DNA of 64,000 nt from Neckera pumila (taxonomy: Eukaryota > Streptophyta > Bryopsida > Hypnales > Neckeraceae). This document shows, in pieces, positions 11,487-22,440 of the stretch; positions within the stretch are counted from its first letter, which is position 1; each line of letters starts with the position of its first letter. The DNA is taken from assembly GCA_963969595.1 (NCBI GenBank), contig OZ018412.1:16990501-17054500 (forward strand), written 5' to 3'. The notes beneath the pieces are model-generated. The model had not been told where the DNA came from. It did not search any database and saw nothing but the letters and a program-made list of their open reading frames with translations. Position numbers and translations under genes: made by a program.

Positions 11487-11936
11487 ATGTTCTGCGACGA
11501 CTTTTGCTTCAATAAGTTGCTGAAGAAGACCTCATTAGCCAAAATGGTGAGCTTTCATTTCCATCTCTAATTCCATGCATTAGTTATGCAGTTCACTTGC
11601 CATTTATGCGCCAGTTCTCACTTCTGCTCGTCAATTTGGCAGACGGTTCTTTACTAGTATGCAAAGAAACACCCCACGCAATTTAAAAACAAAGTGAAGT
11701 TGGGCTACGCTGGAGGGAGACGACAGTCGGAGGTGATATGCAAAGTTTCAGAAACCCCACCTCATTACTCACACCTAGCATTCACCAGCAGCTTTCGGGA
11801 GTTCTGCAACATGTATAACTTGACGGAGGGGGACCGGCTAACTTTTGAGCTTTTTAGCCAGGGCAAGTTCAATGTCACTCGCACCGTCGACGCTTCTTCC
11901 TCTTCACCGGACGTGCACAAACTCAGCAGCGACTAA
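11487..11936 (+). CDS. B3-like DNA-binding domain protein carried in piggyBac
   Basis: Two exons, 11487-11546 and 11658-11936, join in phase with a good GTGAGC donor and a TTTACTAG acceptor, giving 112 residues. The protein is almost one plant B3 fold. It starts FCFNKLLKKTSLAKM (like the F-K-L...L-I strand of B3), then a basic KNKVKLGYAGGRR segment, and ends FREFCNMYNLTEGDRLTFELF, matching the B3 consensus aromatic-x-x-F...N-L-x-x-GD-x-x-x-F. The C-terminal tail is Ser/Asp-rich. B3 domains bind DNA in plant transcription factors such as the REM, LAV and ARF families. The gene lies wholly inside the transposon, opposite in strand to the transposase, so it looks like captured host cargo or an accessory element protein. 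The assignment rests on motif pattern only. Confidence 0.62.
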
Positions 11937-13040
11937 GATGAAGTTACTCACCAGGTGAAACAGAGAACTCCAATCTGCAATGTCACTACCGCCATCCCCT
12001 GGTTCACCAAACTGTGGATTTGAAAAGTCCCGCTCCAAGTTTTATTTGTATACATTCCCTAGGCAGTTATACAAGTTAGAATGCTATGTAAAAAAATTAG
12101 TGGTGACCATCCACGTCTTGCTGGGAGGGTGACGTTTGAGAGGTGGCTTGTCTGTGGGACACAATTGCAGCAGTTGAATGGCGGCTCTGGCACCCTTCTC
12201 TATTACGGCAGAGTTAGCATATATAAAACATTAACAGACTACTGTGATATGCTTTCAAATACACGTAGGGCAGACTTCCTTGTTGCACCTATACATTGGA
12301 AATGTACGTTTGTCCTAAAGCAACGACTTGTAGCCCTATTGCTGCAAGAATTTTGTACGTACCTGATCTAGATGCGTATCTCCTTATTTGCTGCTCATCC
12401 GTGTTTCCTGACCTGCTCATTGCCGCAACAAAATTGTCATGCACTCTACAACTACACGAATAAGTGATAGGGTACTATCTGTTTTTTGCTTCAAGGATGT
12501 AAGTTGTATCCGTCATTGTGCTCAAGAATGCGCTGCAAAACCACATTTGTAATTGACTCACGGATGACTTCTCATGTACAGATGAAAGCGGAACGGCTGA
12601 ACTTCAAGCGCACATGCGCATGCAAAATTGTATCATAACAGAATAGAGAGCTTCCAAAGGCCATCAATGAAAAGCACAAAGTTACCAAAATATAAATTTA
12701 TTATTATGTAGGTCCATATGGGCGTCAAAAGGCTACTTCTAATTGGTTCAAAATTCCGTTCTACTCAACTATCCTATATCTTAGAACGAAAATAGCTTCG
12801 CCACTTCAATGGCCATTCACCTCTTGCAAGAGCTACCCTTTCGAATCAAAAATTCCTGCAACAGCATAACTACTTTCGCAACTGTAGAAATCAAAACGAG
12901 TGGCGTTGAGGCCGTGCTACTGTGGCACGATCTTCACCGTCTTTGTTGCTTGCAATATCAAGGTCCTCTTTCAACTCCCACCACTTTTGCATCTTTGACC
13001 CCCCGCGCACCTATAGAAGTACAAATTACAATGGTCTCAA

Positions 13041-14919
13041 CTAAGGCATGGAATTAAGCTTCTCATGGTGAAATAAATAGCAAGTCTCACGGCACATCCA
13101 TTTTCCCCCACATGCATTGCAGTACCAACGTTGCACGTGACCGCAAATCACACAAGAATGCTTCAACTTTGAATGCAGAGGGACGTAAACACAATGTGGC
13201 CTTTGTCTTCGTGCTGCATCACTGGATGGCACTTTCTTTGTGGTCCTAGTGCTCATAGCCTCTTGAATCAAGTGTTTTCCCACAGCAATTTTAAATTGAA
13301 GGTGTGACATCATTTTCAATCCCAAGTCCTCCATTTCGTGAATCCATGTACATAGGAGTTGACAAGGCTTTGGTCAACAACAAAATGAAAAATCTTGAAC
13401 CACCACTTGTGACACCTCAATTGAGTCGAATAATTTCCACGAAGTTGATCGGTGATGTCAACTCCCCGCATATACTCCACATACTGGTGGTGTACCGGTG
13501 AGGAAGGCACAACCAATTGGCCTCATACTCCTACAATACAACATAGTACCTTGCTGTTTGGGTCCCAAGGTGCTTCAGCCGTGCTTAGCAGCGTAACAAG
13601 CTTTTTGTCTTGCCATGAAACGACACCCATCTGTTGATGCACATGTGTGCGGATCAACATTGACCTACGCTTGTGACTATCACCATTCCTATATAGACCC
13701 ATAGGAAGGTTCTTACTTGTTTGTTTCACAGTTCCGGTTGCCCAAACGCCTTGCATCATCATCAGATGGAACAGATTCATATTGGCAAATAAATTGTCCA
13801 CAACTAGACAATGACCACGGTGCTCAAGCCTCCAAATCATCCTGTCAACAACATGGTACCCTAATCCATGCTCTCCACTACTAGAACCTTCACCAAAATA
13901 AACCTCTATATGCCAAACAAATCGGCTCTTTCAATAGCCAGCAGCCACACCTTGATTCCAGAACAGACTGGTTTATCAGGCATAAATTGCTTGATAAAGC
14001 AGTCTTGACCTTTGTAAGAGATCACGCATTTGTCTATAGTAATTTTCCGTTCCAAGTTGTAGATTGCCTTGGAGACTTTAACAAAATTCTTGACCAACCA
14101 CCTTGTCTTAGCAATCCGATCAAATTTGGGGTTTTGAGGATCCCTAACCACGGTTTGGTTGTCTACTAAGTGGAGACAACGCAATATTTGAAACCACCTA
14201 TCACGAGACATGACTTTGGAAATGAGTTTGCAGAAGAGAAACGATTCAGACTGCATCTAGTATTGACAAAGGAATGCTAATCTCTTACACCCCATAAGGA
14301 TGCAGATGCCCAGCCAACCTTGAATGTCGCCAACAGTGACATCCTCCCAATTGCTTCCACCCTTCGTGCACTGGTTCTCCTTAGGCTTATATGGCGATAC
14401 CGTTCTAGCATAACAATTCGTCTCTCTCACTATTTGTGCTAAAGTTTCTTCAGTCCAATACATGTTGAATATGCGCTTTGGTTTCGAAAGCCCAGCCACA
14501 GTAGGGTATTTTAGGCCAGGAGTTGGATCTGTGAAATTGTCTCTGCTTTGTACGAGCTCCACTCTAGCAGAGCTCCACACTGCTGGATGGTAGTGTTGCG
14601 CCAACTATGCCATGTCTAAGTACATGAAGGTGAAAGAATCGGGCATCATGCACCAATCCCCCAACCCTGGAGCTACGTCATTGGATTTGTCAAGGCAATC
14701 TACTTTGAAGTCCTCATCATCGCTTTCTACAGTGTCGCAGAATTCCGGCAACCAATTATGGTCGCTGGAGTCCGCGTCATATACGATTTGGGGCAGGTCA
14801 TCTTCCTCTTTGTCATCGGAGTCTATATGGGCATGGAAAAAATACTCCGGTAAATTATAGCTTATCTTGGGGAAGGTTGTCCAAGCAGTTGAATCTTGAG
14901 TGCCGTCAATGCCTTCCAT
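13041..14919 (-). pseudogene. piggyBac transposase, DDE domain, interrupted
   Basis: The DDE_Tnp_1_7 core reads through on the minus strand in pieces. 14919-14605 is an acidic N-terminal region; 14604-14257 contains YWTEETLAQIV and GDIQGWLGICILMG; 14256-13906 has MSRDRWFQILRCLHL, ITIDKCVISYKGQ and FMPDKPVCSGIKVW. Then 13840-13523 contains HCLVVDNLFANMNLF with the second catalytic Asp. 13516-13316 contains YMRGVDITDQLRGNYS with the third Asp, then KWWFKIFHFVVDQSLVNSY. Finally 13334-13041 ends in a Cys/His cross-brace finger (CVICG...WYCNACGGKWMCRETC...HH). The expected first Asp after GIKVWLL is not visible. In-frame stops lie at 14605-14607, 14257-14259 and 13523-13525, with frame changes near 13905 and 13330, so the gene is dead. 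Confidence 0.85.
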
Positions 14920-16224
14920 GTCAGAGTGATGTTGTAGTCCTCAATAGGCTCTCCCGGTGGTTGCATTGCCTTTGATCCACTGACCTCAGTTCCAACAACA
15001 AAACCCGTGTCTCCTCGGTTGCTTTCAGTCTGCAAAACCAATATTGTGTCCCCAGAGTACACATGAAAAGTTTCGGCAAGGAAATTCGGCGACTCTAGCA
15101 CCCAGCCAACATTACGCTTTAGGCTGAAGCAGTGTCGCTTTTCATTCCAGCCTGTGCCATGTCCTTCTTCACTTCCTTGAGCCCTCATGTTAGGTCCCAA
15201 AGCAACTCTGACGTCCTCCTCCTCCATCTCACGTTCCGTGCCTTCCTCCCCAAGTTGCATACGATTAACCGCTTTCCTATTTGGACAGAAGTTCCCTCAC
15301 AAATGATATGACCCTGGGTCCACATTGGAATGTTTCCAGATTGAAACAGCTTAGAAGAAAGAAATCAATTTGGCACTAGGAAGGCCCAATCTCGACGTGC
15401 CAAGTTCCAATCACTGAACCGTCCGTGCATGTGGGAAGGAATATCTCCAACTGCTACAACTGCTTTTTTGGATAGAGCCCCACCCGGATGAGTTGCTCCG
15501 TACCCTGGAGCATTTCAAATTGGCTCCACGAAGCGCCAAGAATTGTCACGGAATATGGTATCCCACATGTTAACTTGAATAGTCTCCATACTGCCAAGTG
15601 AATGAAGGGACTCAGGTGGTGGCATGTCGAATAGAATTTGGTGAATATTGGTGCCGTCAATGCCTTCCACCAACATATCAAGAGTTCGTTCCCTTTCATC
15701 CACCGTGAATTGTGCTTGGTCCTCCTCGGAGCCTCCTAAATCTGCAGACACCGGAACTTTGCTTTCAATGATGGCTCTGGTAAGAACTTCGTTTGTGTGA
15801 TTTGGCGTTGGCAATTTTGGAGCCTAGTTTTGTGGTTTTCTTGCCTTGGAAACTTGACCCTTTGCCTTGTCTTCCCTTTTGAACCTCCCATTCTTTGCAC
15901 GACTTGGGAACAATAAAAAACAAAGCAACCTTATTAATTATAACCTCACACTAAACCCAACAATTTATAGAGAATGTAAAGACTCCACCGGATTAGAGAG
16001 AACTGCATTGAGGTAGGGGGGTTACAAGCACCCTAAATTTGGACATAAATCCTAAACCCTCCCAAAAATCCACCGAGAATCATTCAATAAACCAAAATGA
16101 ATTGAGTAAGCCCCTCACCTGCATCTCGAAATCGTCTTGTAGCGGTAGTGGAGGCGGCTGCTGCGCTCGGTCCACTTGGAGATTGTGAAATTGCGTGGAC
16201 CTCTTCATCTCCTGCTCTTGACAT
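14920..16224 (-). pseudogene. Probable N-terminal exons of the piggyBac transposase
   Basis: Minus-strand open segments precede the catalytic core. A possible first exon, 16224-16119, starts MSRAGDEEVHAISQ and ends at a GTGAGG donor. A later basic segment (GRFKREDKAKGQ) runs into TAG at 15824-15826 and then PTPNHTNEVLTRA. The segments at 15814-15515 and 15260-14862 both contain a piece related to the sequence EGIDGT, as do 14919 onwards, suggesting internal duplication. The true splicing was not resolved. These exons resemble no known domain. Confidence 0.45.
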
Positions 16225-16813
16225 TGAGTTGAAAATCTTACGCAACAAATTCCGCACAAATTCTACAATTCCTCTTGTAGCACTTCCCCCCTTCTACACA
16301 ACGCCATCTCACAATTCCACTTTGTACCACCATGCACCCCACTACATGTTTCGATTGCAAATGCCACTCACTCTGGCTGCAATGGCAAACACCACCACGA
16401 CCTATTTCAATGGCAAGAGCGACAATACACTCATAAAAAAATGCACTCAGCCGTGATCCAACAAGAGATCTAAGGCACTTGGAGCGCCCACAAGACCCTA
16501 AACCCTATAGGCCACGTACCAGCTGTGTGGGTCATTTTTCGTAGTACTGTGCAAGTTCTTGACAAGTATGAATTGTAAACAGAATACGCATTTGAACACT
16601 TGTATTGTAGTCTCCTCCCTGTATTCAAGCTTTTGAACCACACAGAATCCACAATTGTGTTCCTTTTATTTTTTTTTAAATCGCACAATTTACTACTTAT
16701 TCTTGCCCTAAAGTTTGTAGTTTGAGCCATTTCCCATAGACACAATCTTCACCACTCAAATGCTAACAGACACCCAACCGTAGGCCACTTCTGGCCACTC
16801 AGGCCTTAAAGGG

Positions 16814-16817
16814 TTAA
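16814..16817. repeat. TTAA target duplication, right of piggyBac element
   Basis: TTAA follows the terminal GGG of the element and matches the copy at 10480-10483. Confidence 0.85.
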
Positions 16818-19250
16818 TTCAATATGGTAAATTACCAATTTTAGTTTCAACTAGCTCGCCCTAGGAATTACTGTCACTCCTATCTTGGGAGTCAATCTAA
16901 TCATTGATTATTAAGTATTGTATATACTTTTGTCAAGATAATTCATTTTGGTATTCACTTCCGCCCTATCATGGGAAGATCCGCCCAATTCTCTATTTGC
17001 GGGGTGGCTTGTCATGTCCAGTCAAATGCTTAAAATAAATGAACTTATTAATTCCAATCTAAGTTCAGACCCACTAGCCTGCACTGACAAATTCTTACAC
17101 ATGGCATTTAGCCAATGATGGTGTGGTATATCCACACCATTCCATTGGAAGGAAGGCAGCCCACCTCACTGCTAATGAATATTATGCCAGTGCAAACTCC
17201 CATTCCGAACATCTAGGATGTGCTCCATTCCATTCCACAGGAAATACAAATGAAGGAAAAAATTGTTTGCATTAGGGAGTTGATTGCACAAAATGAGGAT
17301 AAGATGTGTCTAGCATGAACAAAATTTATGCTTTAATTTCACACTATCATCAATTTACTTTGAGTTAGCCTCAAATCAATGCAAATTGGTTCATTCTTGC
17401 AATAGAAGTTTGTAGTTGGTGTTGAGATCATTATAGATTGGATTGGACATGTGTTAAATCAGGCATGGGTTGGTAGAAGCCCTACAATAGCTATTACTTT
17501 TTTTATGTTGACAAGCATATCTACAAGCTTTCATAGGAAGTCTAAGGTAGCATCCTTCTATAAATTTATAAGAAAATCAAAGGAAGTCCTAAATTATTTT
17601 TTCAATTGTATTGTTATTTCTTATTGCTTGTCTACCATTGAAATTCATTCCCACATATTTTGTTTACTTTATAGGGCAATGCCCAATAAATAGAGAATAA
17701 TAATAAAAAGTGGATTGATGAAGGTGGTGAAGCCCAACAAGGAGGCCCACTTCAACCCATAATTTCTAGAGAAATAATAAGAAAAAGTGGATTGACGAAG
17801 GAGGTGAAGCCTCACAAGGAGGCCTACTTAAACCTATAATTTTTGATAAAGAAAATTGCCTAGCGCAAAACGCCCAATAGAAAATTCAACTTGAAAAAGA
17901 TTTTTTTCCATACCAAGGCACTTACACATTGTCTAGAGCAATGATCTCCCCATTACGGATAAATGGGCCTTTCAAATTAAATAAAATGCTCAAATAGGTG
18001 GTTCAAAGGCTAGCCATTGCCACATTTGTTTATAGAGTATTGCTTCACATCTTCTATATATGAAGGCAAATTGAAATGCCTGAGATATAACTTATTTGCA
18101 CAACTGCAAGACTCTGTCATTGATTGCCTAGCATTGTACTAAGGTTTGTGACATCCAAAGTTAAGTATTTCTTATGTGATTTTGAATTTCTATTAGTATC
18201 ATCTTCTAATATGCAATTTGATCACTGTTAGCTATATGTGTCATCTAAAAATTATTTATTTTCCCAACCAATATTTTCTTCAATCAAACATATCTCAGTC
18301 TAAACTTGATGAATAAGATTTGGTATTGGTAGTGTGATCCTTTCTAATGGTGTGACCCTTAGACTTCAAATGAGGTTCTTTAGGTTCTTTAAAAATTCTT
18401 TAAAACCTTCATAATATTTCCTTGCTGTTGTTTCTTAGTATGACATAAGTTGTTTGCACCATATGTCTTTGATATGTCAATCTATCTTATTCTAAAGCGA
18501 TGACCAATTTGCTAAAGTGTAACAAAATTGTCTTGTATTGCTCCTCAGTCAACTCAAATCTTTGAATTACCTCCCAATTACCTCCTAATAAGTCCTACCT
18601 AAGCATCTAGCAAAGCATAATACCTTCTTAACATAGAGAGAACCATTGCCTAGTTAAGGTAGATCAAAGCATCTCCATTTGCTACCTAATCCCGTCATCC
18701 TACTTTTGGCCTCAATAGTGTCCAAAACATCATCCAAATCTGGACAATTTTTGAAAAATCATTGTAATAACTGCATGATTAAGTAGGACAATGGCAAAGC
18801 AATTTACACTTGCAAAAGGGTGATAATGGAGATGGGAGGTGCATCTTGAAGATAGGATCATTTTTGCCCCTTTTTAGCTTGGGGATAGTGCATGGCATCT
18901 TCAACCTTGATAAGTGCCATTGAATGTGTGGGAGAGCAGTTATGGGATGTTTCTAGGATGTTCATGACTTCACTTTATGAATAGTTATGTAATTTCAAGG
19001 CAAACCACTTCAAAAATTCACAAAAATAACAATTTTAATCAAAAAATTATAATTCCACTTAGATTTGATTTGTGAAACAAGAGCACACCTCTGAAAAAGT
19101 TGTGCCCCTCTTTGAATTGGCCCCAAGATATTCAGAATGCTAATTTGCATGGTAATAGGCTTGTCTACCTTATACAACTGAATATTATGAAGAGTATCAA
19201 TATCTTGCACCTTCAGTCTAGGATCCAGGAATGAAGCAAATTTAGCTTGA
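16818..19250. other. Intergenic, small repeats only
   Basis: No recognisable gene. About 17085-17205 has inverted ends (GCACTGACA and TGCCAGTGC) and, from 17130, resembles the right half of the element at 26815-26967. At 17695-17848 a 76-bp unit containing aaaaagtggattgatgaagg is present twice in tandem. The remainder is unremarkable AT-rich sequence. Confidence 0.5.
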
Positions 19251-19252
19251 TT

Positions 19253-19477
19253 TTACTTAAGGGTCACGTTTGGATGAACCTCAGTCGTCTCCTTAGATGA
19301 AGACGACGACGAGGATGGGAAATCGTTCTCATCCAAACGTCCGCCCGAAGCTCCACAGCCGATTCCTCCTTTCTCCACATTCGCGCAGCCAGTTGGGAAT
19401 TTTGCAATCACCAGCGAGCTTTCACCGTTGCAGATTCCCGCAGGTCGATGAATTAAGTTAGGCAACGAGACCATCAC
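19253..19477 (-). other. Possible divergent first exon next to dapF
   Basis: A GC-richer open frame on the minus strand begins with ATG at 19475-19477 (MMVSLPNLIHRPAG by the longest reading) and runs about 74 codons to a serine run (KETTEVHPNVTLK). A GTAAAA donor is present near its end. It starts about 100 bp from the dapF start, so it could be the first exon of a divergently transcribed gene or merely dapF promoter and leader sequence. No homology was recognised and no second exon could be assigned. Confidence 0.25.
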
Positions 19478-19578
19478 GAACTACAACTTTCAGCCGCAAT
19501 TTAAGCAGTTTTCGCAGTTTTTTTCCCATTTTTTCTTGTGAGGATTATCGATTGATTGTGGAGGTTTTGGCGAGGACT

Positions 19579-22440
19579 ATGGCTCTGCGCAACCATCTGC
19601 TGCTCGGCAACTCTACAGCCAGTCCCTCCTTCAGCGACTGCTCTCCATTCGTGCCCGGGAAACCCTTGGGGACAAGAGCGCAGCGTCTGGCCATTCGGAG
19701 GTCTGTGCTTCTGTGGGGCGCCAGTGCCCATTTGGACTCGGCTTCAGCCACGACGGATTTGTTCACGGAGCCTGCCAGTGGAAGGTCTGGTGGTGGTGGC
19801 GGCGTCAAAATCAAGCTGGATGAGGTGAGTTTTTTTAGGGTTTTAGGGCTACAGAGCACAGGTGGTGGTGGAGTTTTGAATGTGTTTCTTTGGGATGGAT
19901 TTGAGTGGTGCTTCAAATCTTTGGGTACAGGTATTTGAGTCGCCAGCAAGGGTGACTCCGAAGGAGACGAAGAGGATGTTGGAGTTTGTAAAGTACCACG
20001 GAATCGGAAATGACTTCATCATGGTGCGTATTGGTTTGTCTAGAAATCCGTTTTCCTGGGTTTATCTCTTGAAAATTTGAAATGGGTTGCGGTGACCAGA
20101 TATATACTGCGACTTTTTAGGTCTCTGCCTCGCTGGCCTTGGGTTGGGATGTCTAGAGAACGCAATGTGGTTTGCGTTCCAGGTGGCGAATGTGGTAGTG
20201 GGTTATGTTAGGTCAATAATCTGAATTGCCCCGAACCCTATCGTAGCCCGACAGAATTTGAATCAGTGACAGTGACCTGATATATACTACGACGTTTTTA
20301 GGTGTTTGTTCTCTCGCCTTGGTTGGGACGTCTAGCAGGGAGGCAATGTGATTTTTGTTTCTGATGGCTAATGTGGTAGAGGGTTATCTTACGTCAATAA
20401 CCTCGATTTCCCCGAACCTATCATAACTCTACTGAAGTTGAGAATTTGAAATTTATAGTGATGACTAGATGTATGTACTACGACGTTTTTAGGTGTCTGC
20501 TCACTGACCTTTGGTGGGACGTCCAGAGGCTTCAATGCGCTTTGTATTACAGATGGCTAATGTGGTACAGGATTATTGCAGGTCAATAACCTTGATTCTC
20601 CTGAGCCCATCATAACGCCTGCAGAGGCTGTTCGTTTGTGCGACCGACATCTTGGGATTGGTGGCGATGGTGTTATCTTTGTCATGCGAGATGGTGAGAA
20701 CTACCAAATGCGAATCTACAACTCTGATGGTACTGAGCCAGAGGTGAGTTCGGTTGTGCTCTTTCTGGCTGAAGTGACCGGCCTTGGTTATTTGTCTTGT
20801 TTCTTGTATTTTTGGTCACAACGCAAGTCTGAATCGTTCTCATTGGTTTTTGAACAATGCATAGTTCTTGGGGACACGATTTTTTTTTCCTTTTTGGCAA
20901 AGATACTCTGGTCACATTTTGTGGGGGTTTTGCAAGCAGATGTGTGGCAATGGCATTCGCTGTGTTGCCAAATTTCTTGCTGAACTGGAGAAGGCATCAG
21001 CACCCAAGAGGTATTTTTTGTTTCCCACTGTCATGGTTTGAATTTTGTTGTACACGAGAATCTCTTTAATTTCCTAGTCCAACCTTATTTAGTTTTGTCA
21101 CATGAGTTACCGTGTGTTTGGGTTTTGCAGCTTCAAAGTCCGTACTCTTGCAGGCTACATGATTCTCGAGTTGCGGGAAGATGGACAGGTATGATTCACT
21201 TGTTGCCTTTCATTTCGTCTTGACACAGGATAGGTGAAGGAGGCACTACCCTACTTCTCATTGTTGTGTGTGTGACTTTTGCATTCAGGTTTGTGTTGAT
21301 ATGGGGCCCCCGTACTTGGAAGCATCTGAAGTGCCAACTAAGTTGGCTGCCAAAGGGGAGGTCGTCAAAGCACCCTTGGTAGTCGATGGAAAGACTTGGT
21401 TGGTGACGTGCGTGAGCATGGGCAATCCTCATTGTATCACTTTTGGAGAGGAAGGAGGAGAGGTAAGATTCTTGTCGTGAGTCCATTTGATTTCACTTGC
21501 ACTTAGTTTTGTCAGCTGGACAGGACTCACAGAAGTTTAGGGTTTGACATGGTTAGTATTGTGTATATCGTGCAGGGATTGAATGTTGATGCACTTCCTT
21601 TGGAGCAAATGGGACCGTTCTTTGAGCATCACGAGATGTTCCCTGCGAGAGCAAACACTGGTACGCAGTCCATCTCTGCTTAGAAATGTGGTGGGATGTT
21701 CTTATCTGTACTATTTCTTCATGAAGATTTGGATTTTAGATCTGGCAAATGTAAGCTAAAATGAGCCTCTCAATGCTTGTGCCTTTCAGAGTTTGTTGAG
21801 GTGCTCTCACGTACTCATCTCAAAATGCGCGTGTGGGAACGAGGCGCTGGTAAGGCTCTCTGACCAAGTTTTGTTGCTTTCATGTTTCTTCTCGGCACAA
21901 CATATGTTTCTTACTTTGCATGCCCCTAATACAGTCAGTTGAGACTATAACCTCTCGTGAGAATCTTGCTCAACTCTCTAATATGGGCTGCAGTTTATAT
22001 TAGGGTTCCTTACTCCAGCCCCACTATTATCTTCTGGGAAATCTTATTGTTGTCTTTCATTGGTAGGTGCTACCCAAGCCTGTGGGACTGGGGCTTGTGC
22101 GTTAGTTGTTGCTGCAGTTAAGGAAGGGCGTGCTGAAAGGGTAAGTTAATTTTTGTGGCGCCTTACCTTTCAAGTAACTGCGGTGGAAACTATTCGTTTC
22201 ATTCGTTTTCATAACTATTGATCTAGCAATTTAAAAAAAATGGTGTTGATGTGACCATGAATGCACCGGTTTTCTACTATTGTGTAGTCAGCTGACCTGG
22301 TTCCGGTGTGATCAATGCAGAGTTGCACCGTAGATTTACCTGGTGGACCTCTGGAAATTGAATGGAGGGAAGCAGACAACCATATCTATATGACTGGCCC
22401 TGCGGAGAGAGTGTTCCAGGGCTCGGCTGTGCTTGATTAG
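19579..22440 (+). CDS. DAPF: Diaminopimelate epimerase, plastid-targeted
   Basis: DapF converts LL- to meso-diaminopimelate, the penultimate step of plastid lysine synthesis. Ten exons join in phase: 19579-19824, 19931-20023, 20582-20743, 20940-21010, 21131-21188, 21289-21462, 21576-21660, 21790-21849, 22067-22140 and 22321-22440. They total 1,143 nt, 380 residues, all with GT-AG junctions. Residues 1 to about 85 are Ser/Ala/Arg-rich and act as a presumed chloroplast transit peptide; the enzyme begins [13 protein letters not shown]. Catalytic cysteines are Cys169 in MCGNGIRC and Cys322 in ACGTGAC. Other family blocks are [39 protein letters not shown] and [11 protein letters not shown]. The length fits plant DapF. 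Intron 2 contains two decayed copies of the exon 3 acceptor region. The gene appears intact. Confidence 0.95.
20090..20625 (+). repeat. Triplicated segment spanning dapF intron 2 and exon 3 start
   Basis: Three tandem units of about 180-190 bp each contain tatatactacgac, then atgtggta-gttat, then gtcaataa at 20212, 20393 and 20582. The third unit is the functional one, ending in a TTGCAG acceptor and exon 3. Unit one keeps an AG before its pseudo-exon (TTAG), whereas unit two has AC instead. The first two pseudo-exons resemble the first 40-50 bases of exon 3. Confidence 0.85.

Larger units (their letters stand above)
10484..16813. mobile_element. piggyBac-type DNA transposon, 6,330 bp
   Basis: Ends are CCCTTAATGACCTGAG at 10484 and, inverted, CCCTTTAAGGCCTGAG at 16813, flanked by TTAA on both sides. 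Inside, the minus strand encodes a decayed piggyBac transposase (about 13.05-14.92 kb, with additional N-terminal exons up to about 16.2 kb). The plus strand carries a small complete gene with a B3-like domain. Other open frames, such as 12081-12371, are unrecognised. With its transposase interrupted, this copy is not expected to move by itself but could be moved by an intact relative. It seems to have landed in an older MITE whose left part ends at the insertion site. Confidence 0.9.

Noticed and set aside
12081..12371. 96-codon open frame inside the piggyBac element
   Set aside because: No domain recognised and no clear splice partners; kept only as part of the element.
19552..19578. Upstream extension of the dapF frame
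   Set aside because: It would need a non-ATG start; ATG at 19579 gives a normal transit peptide.
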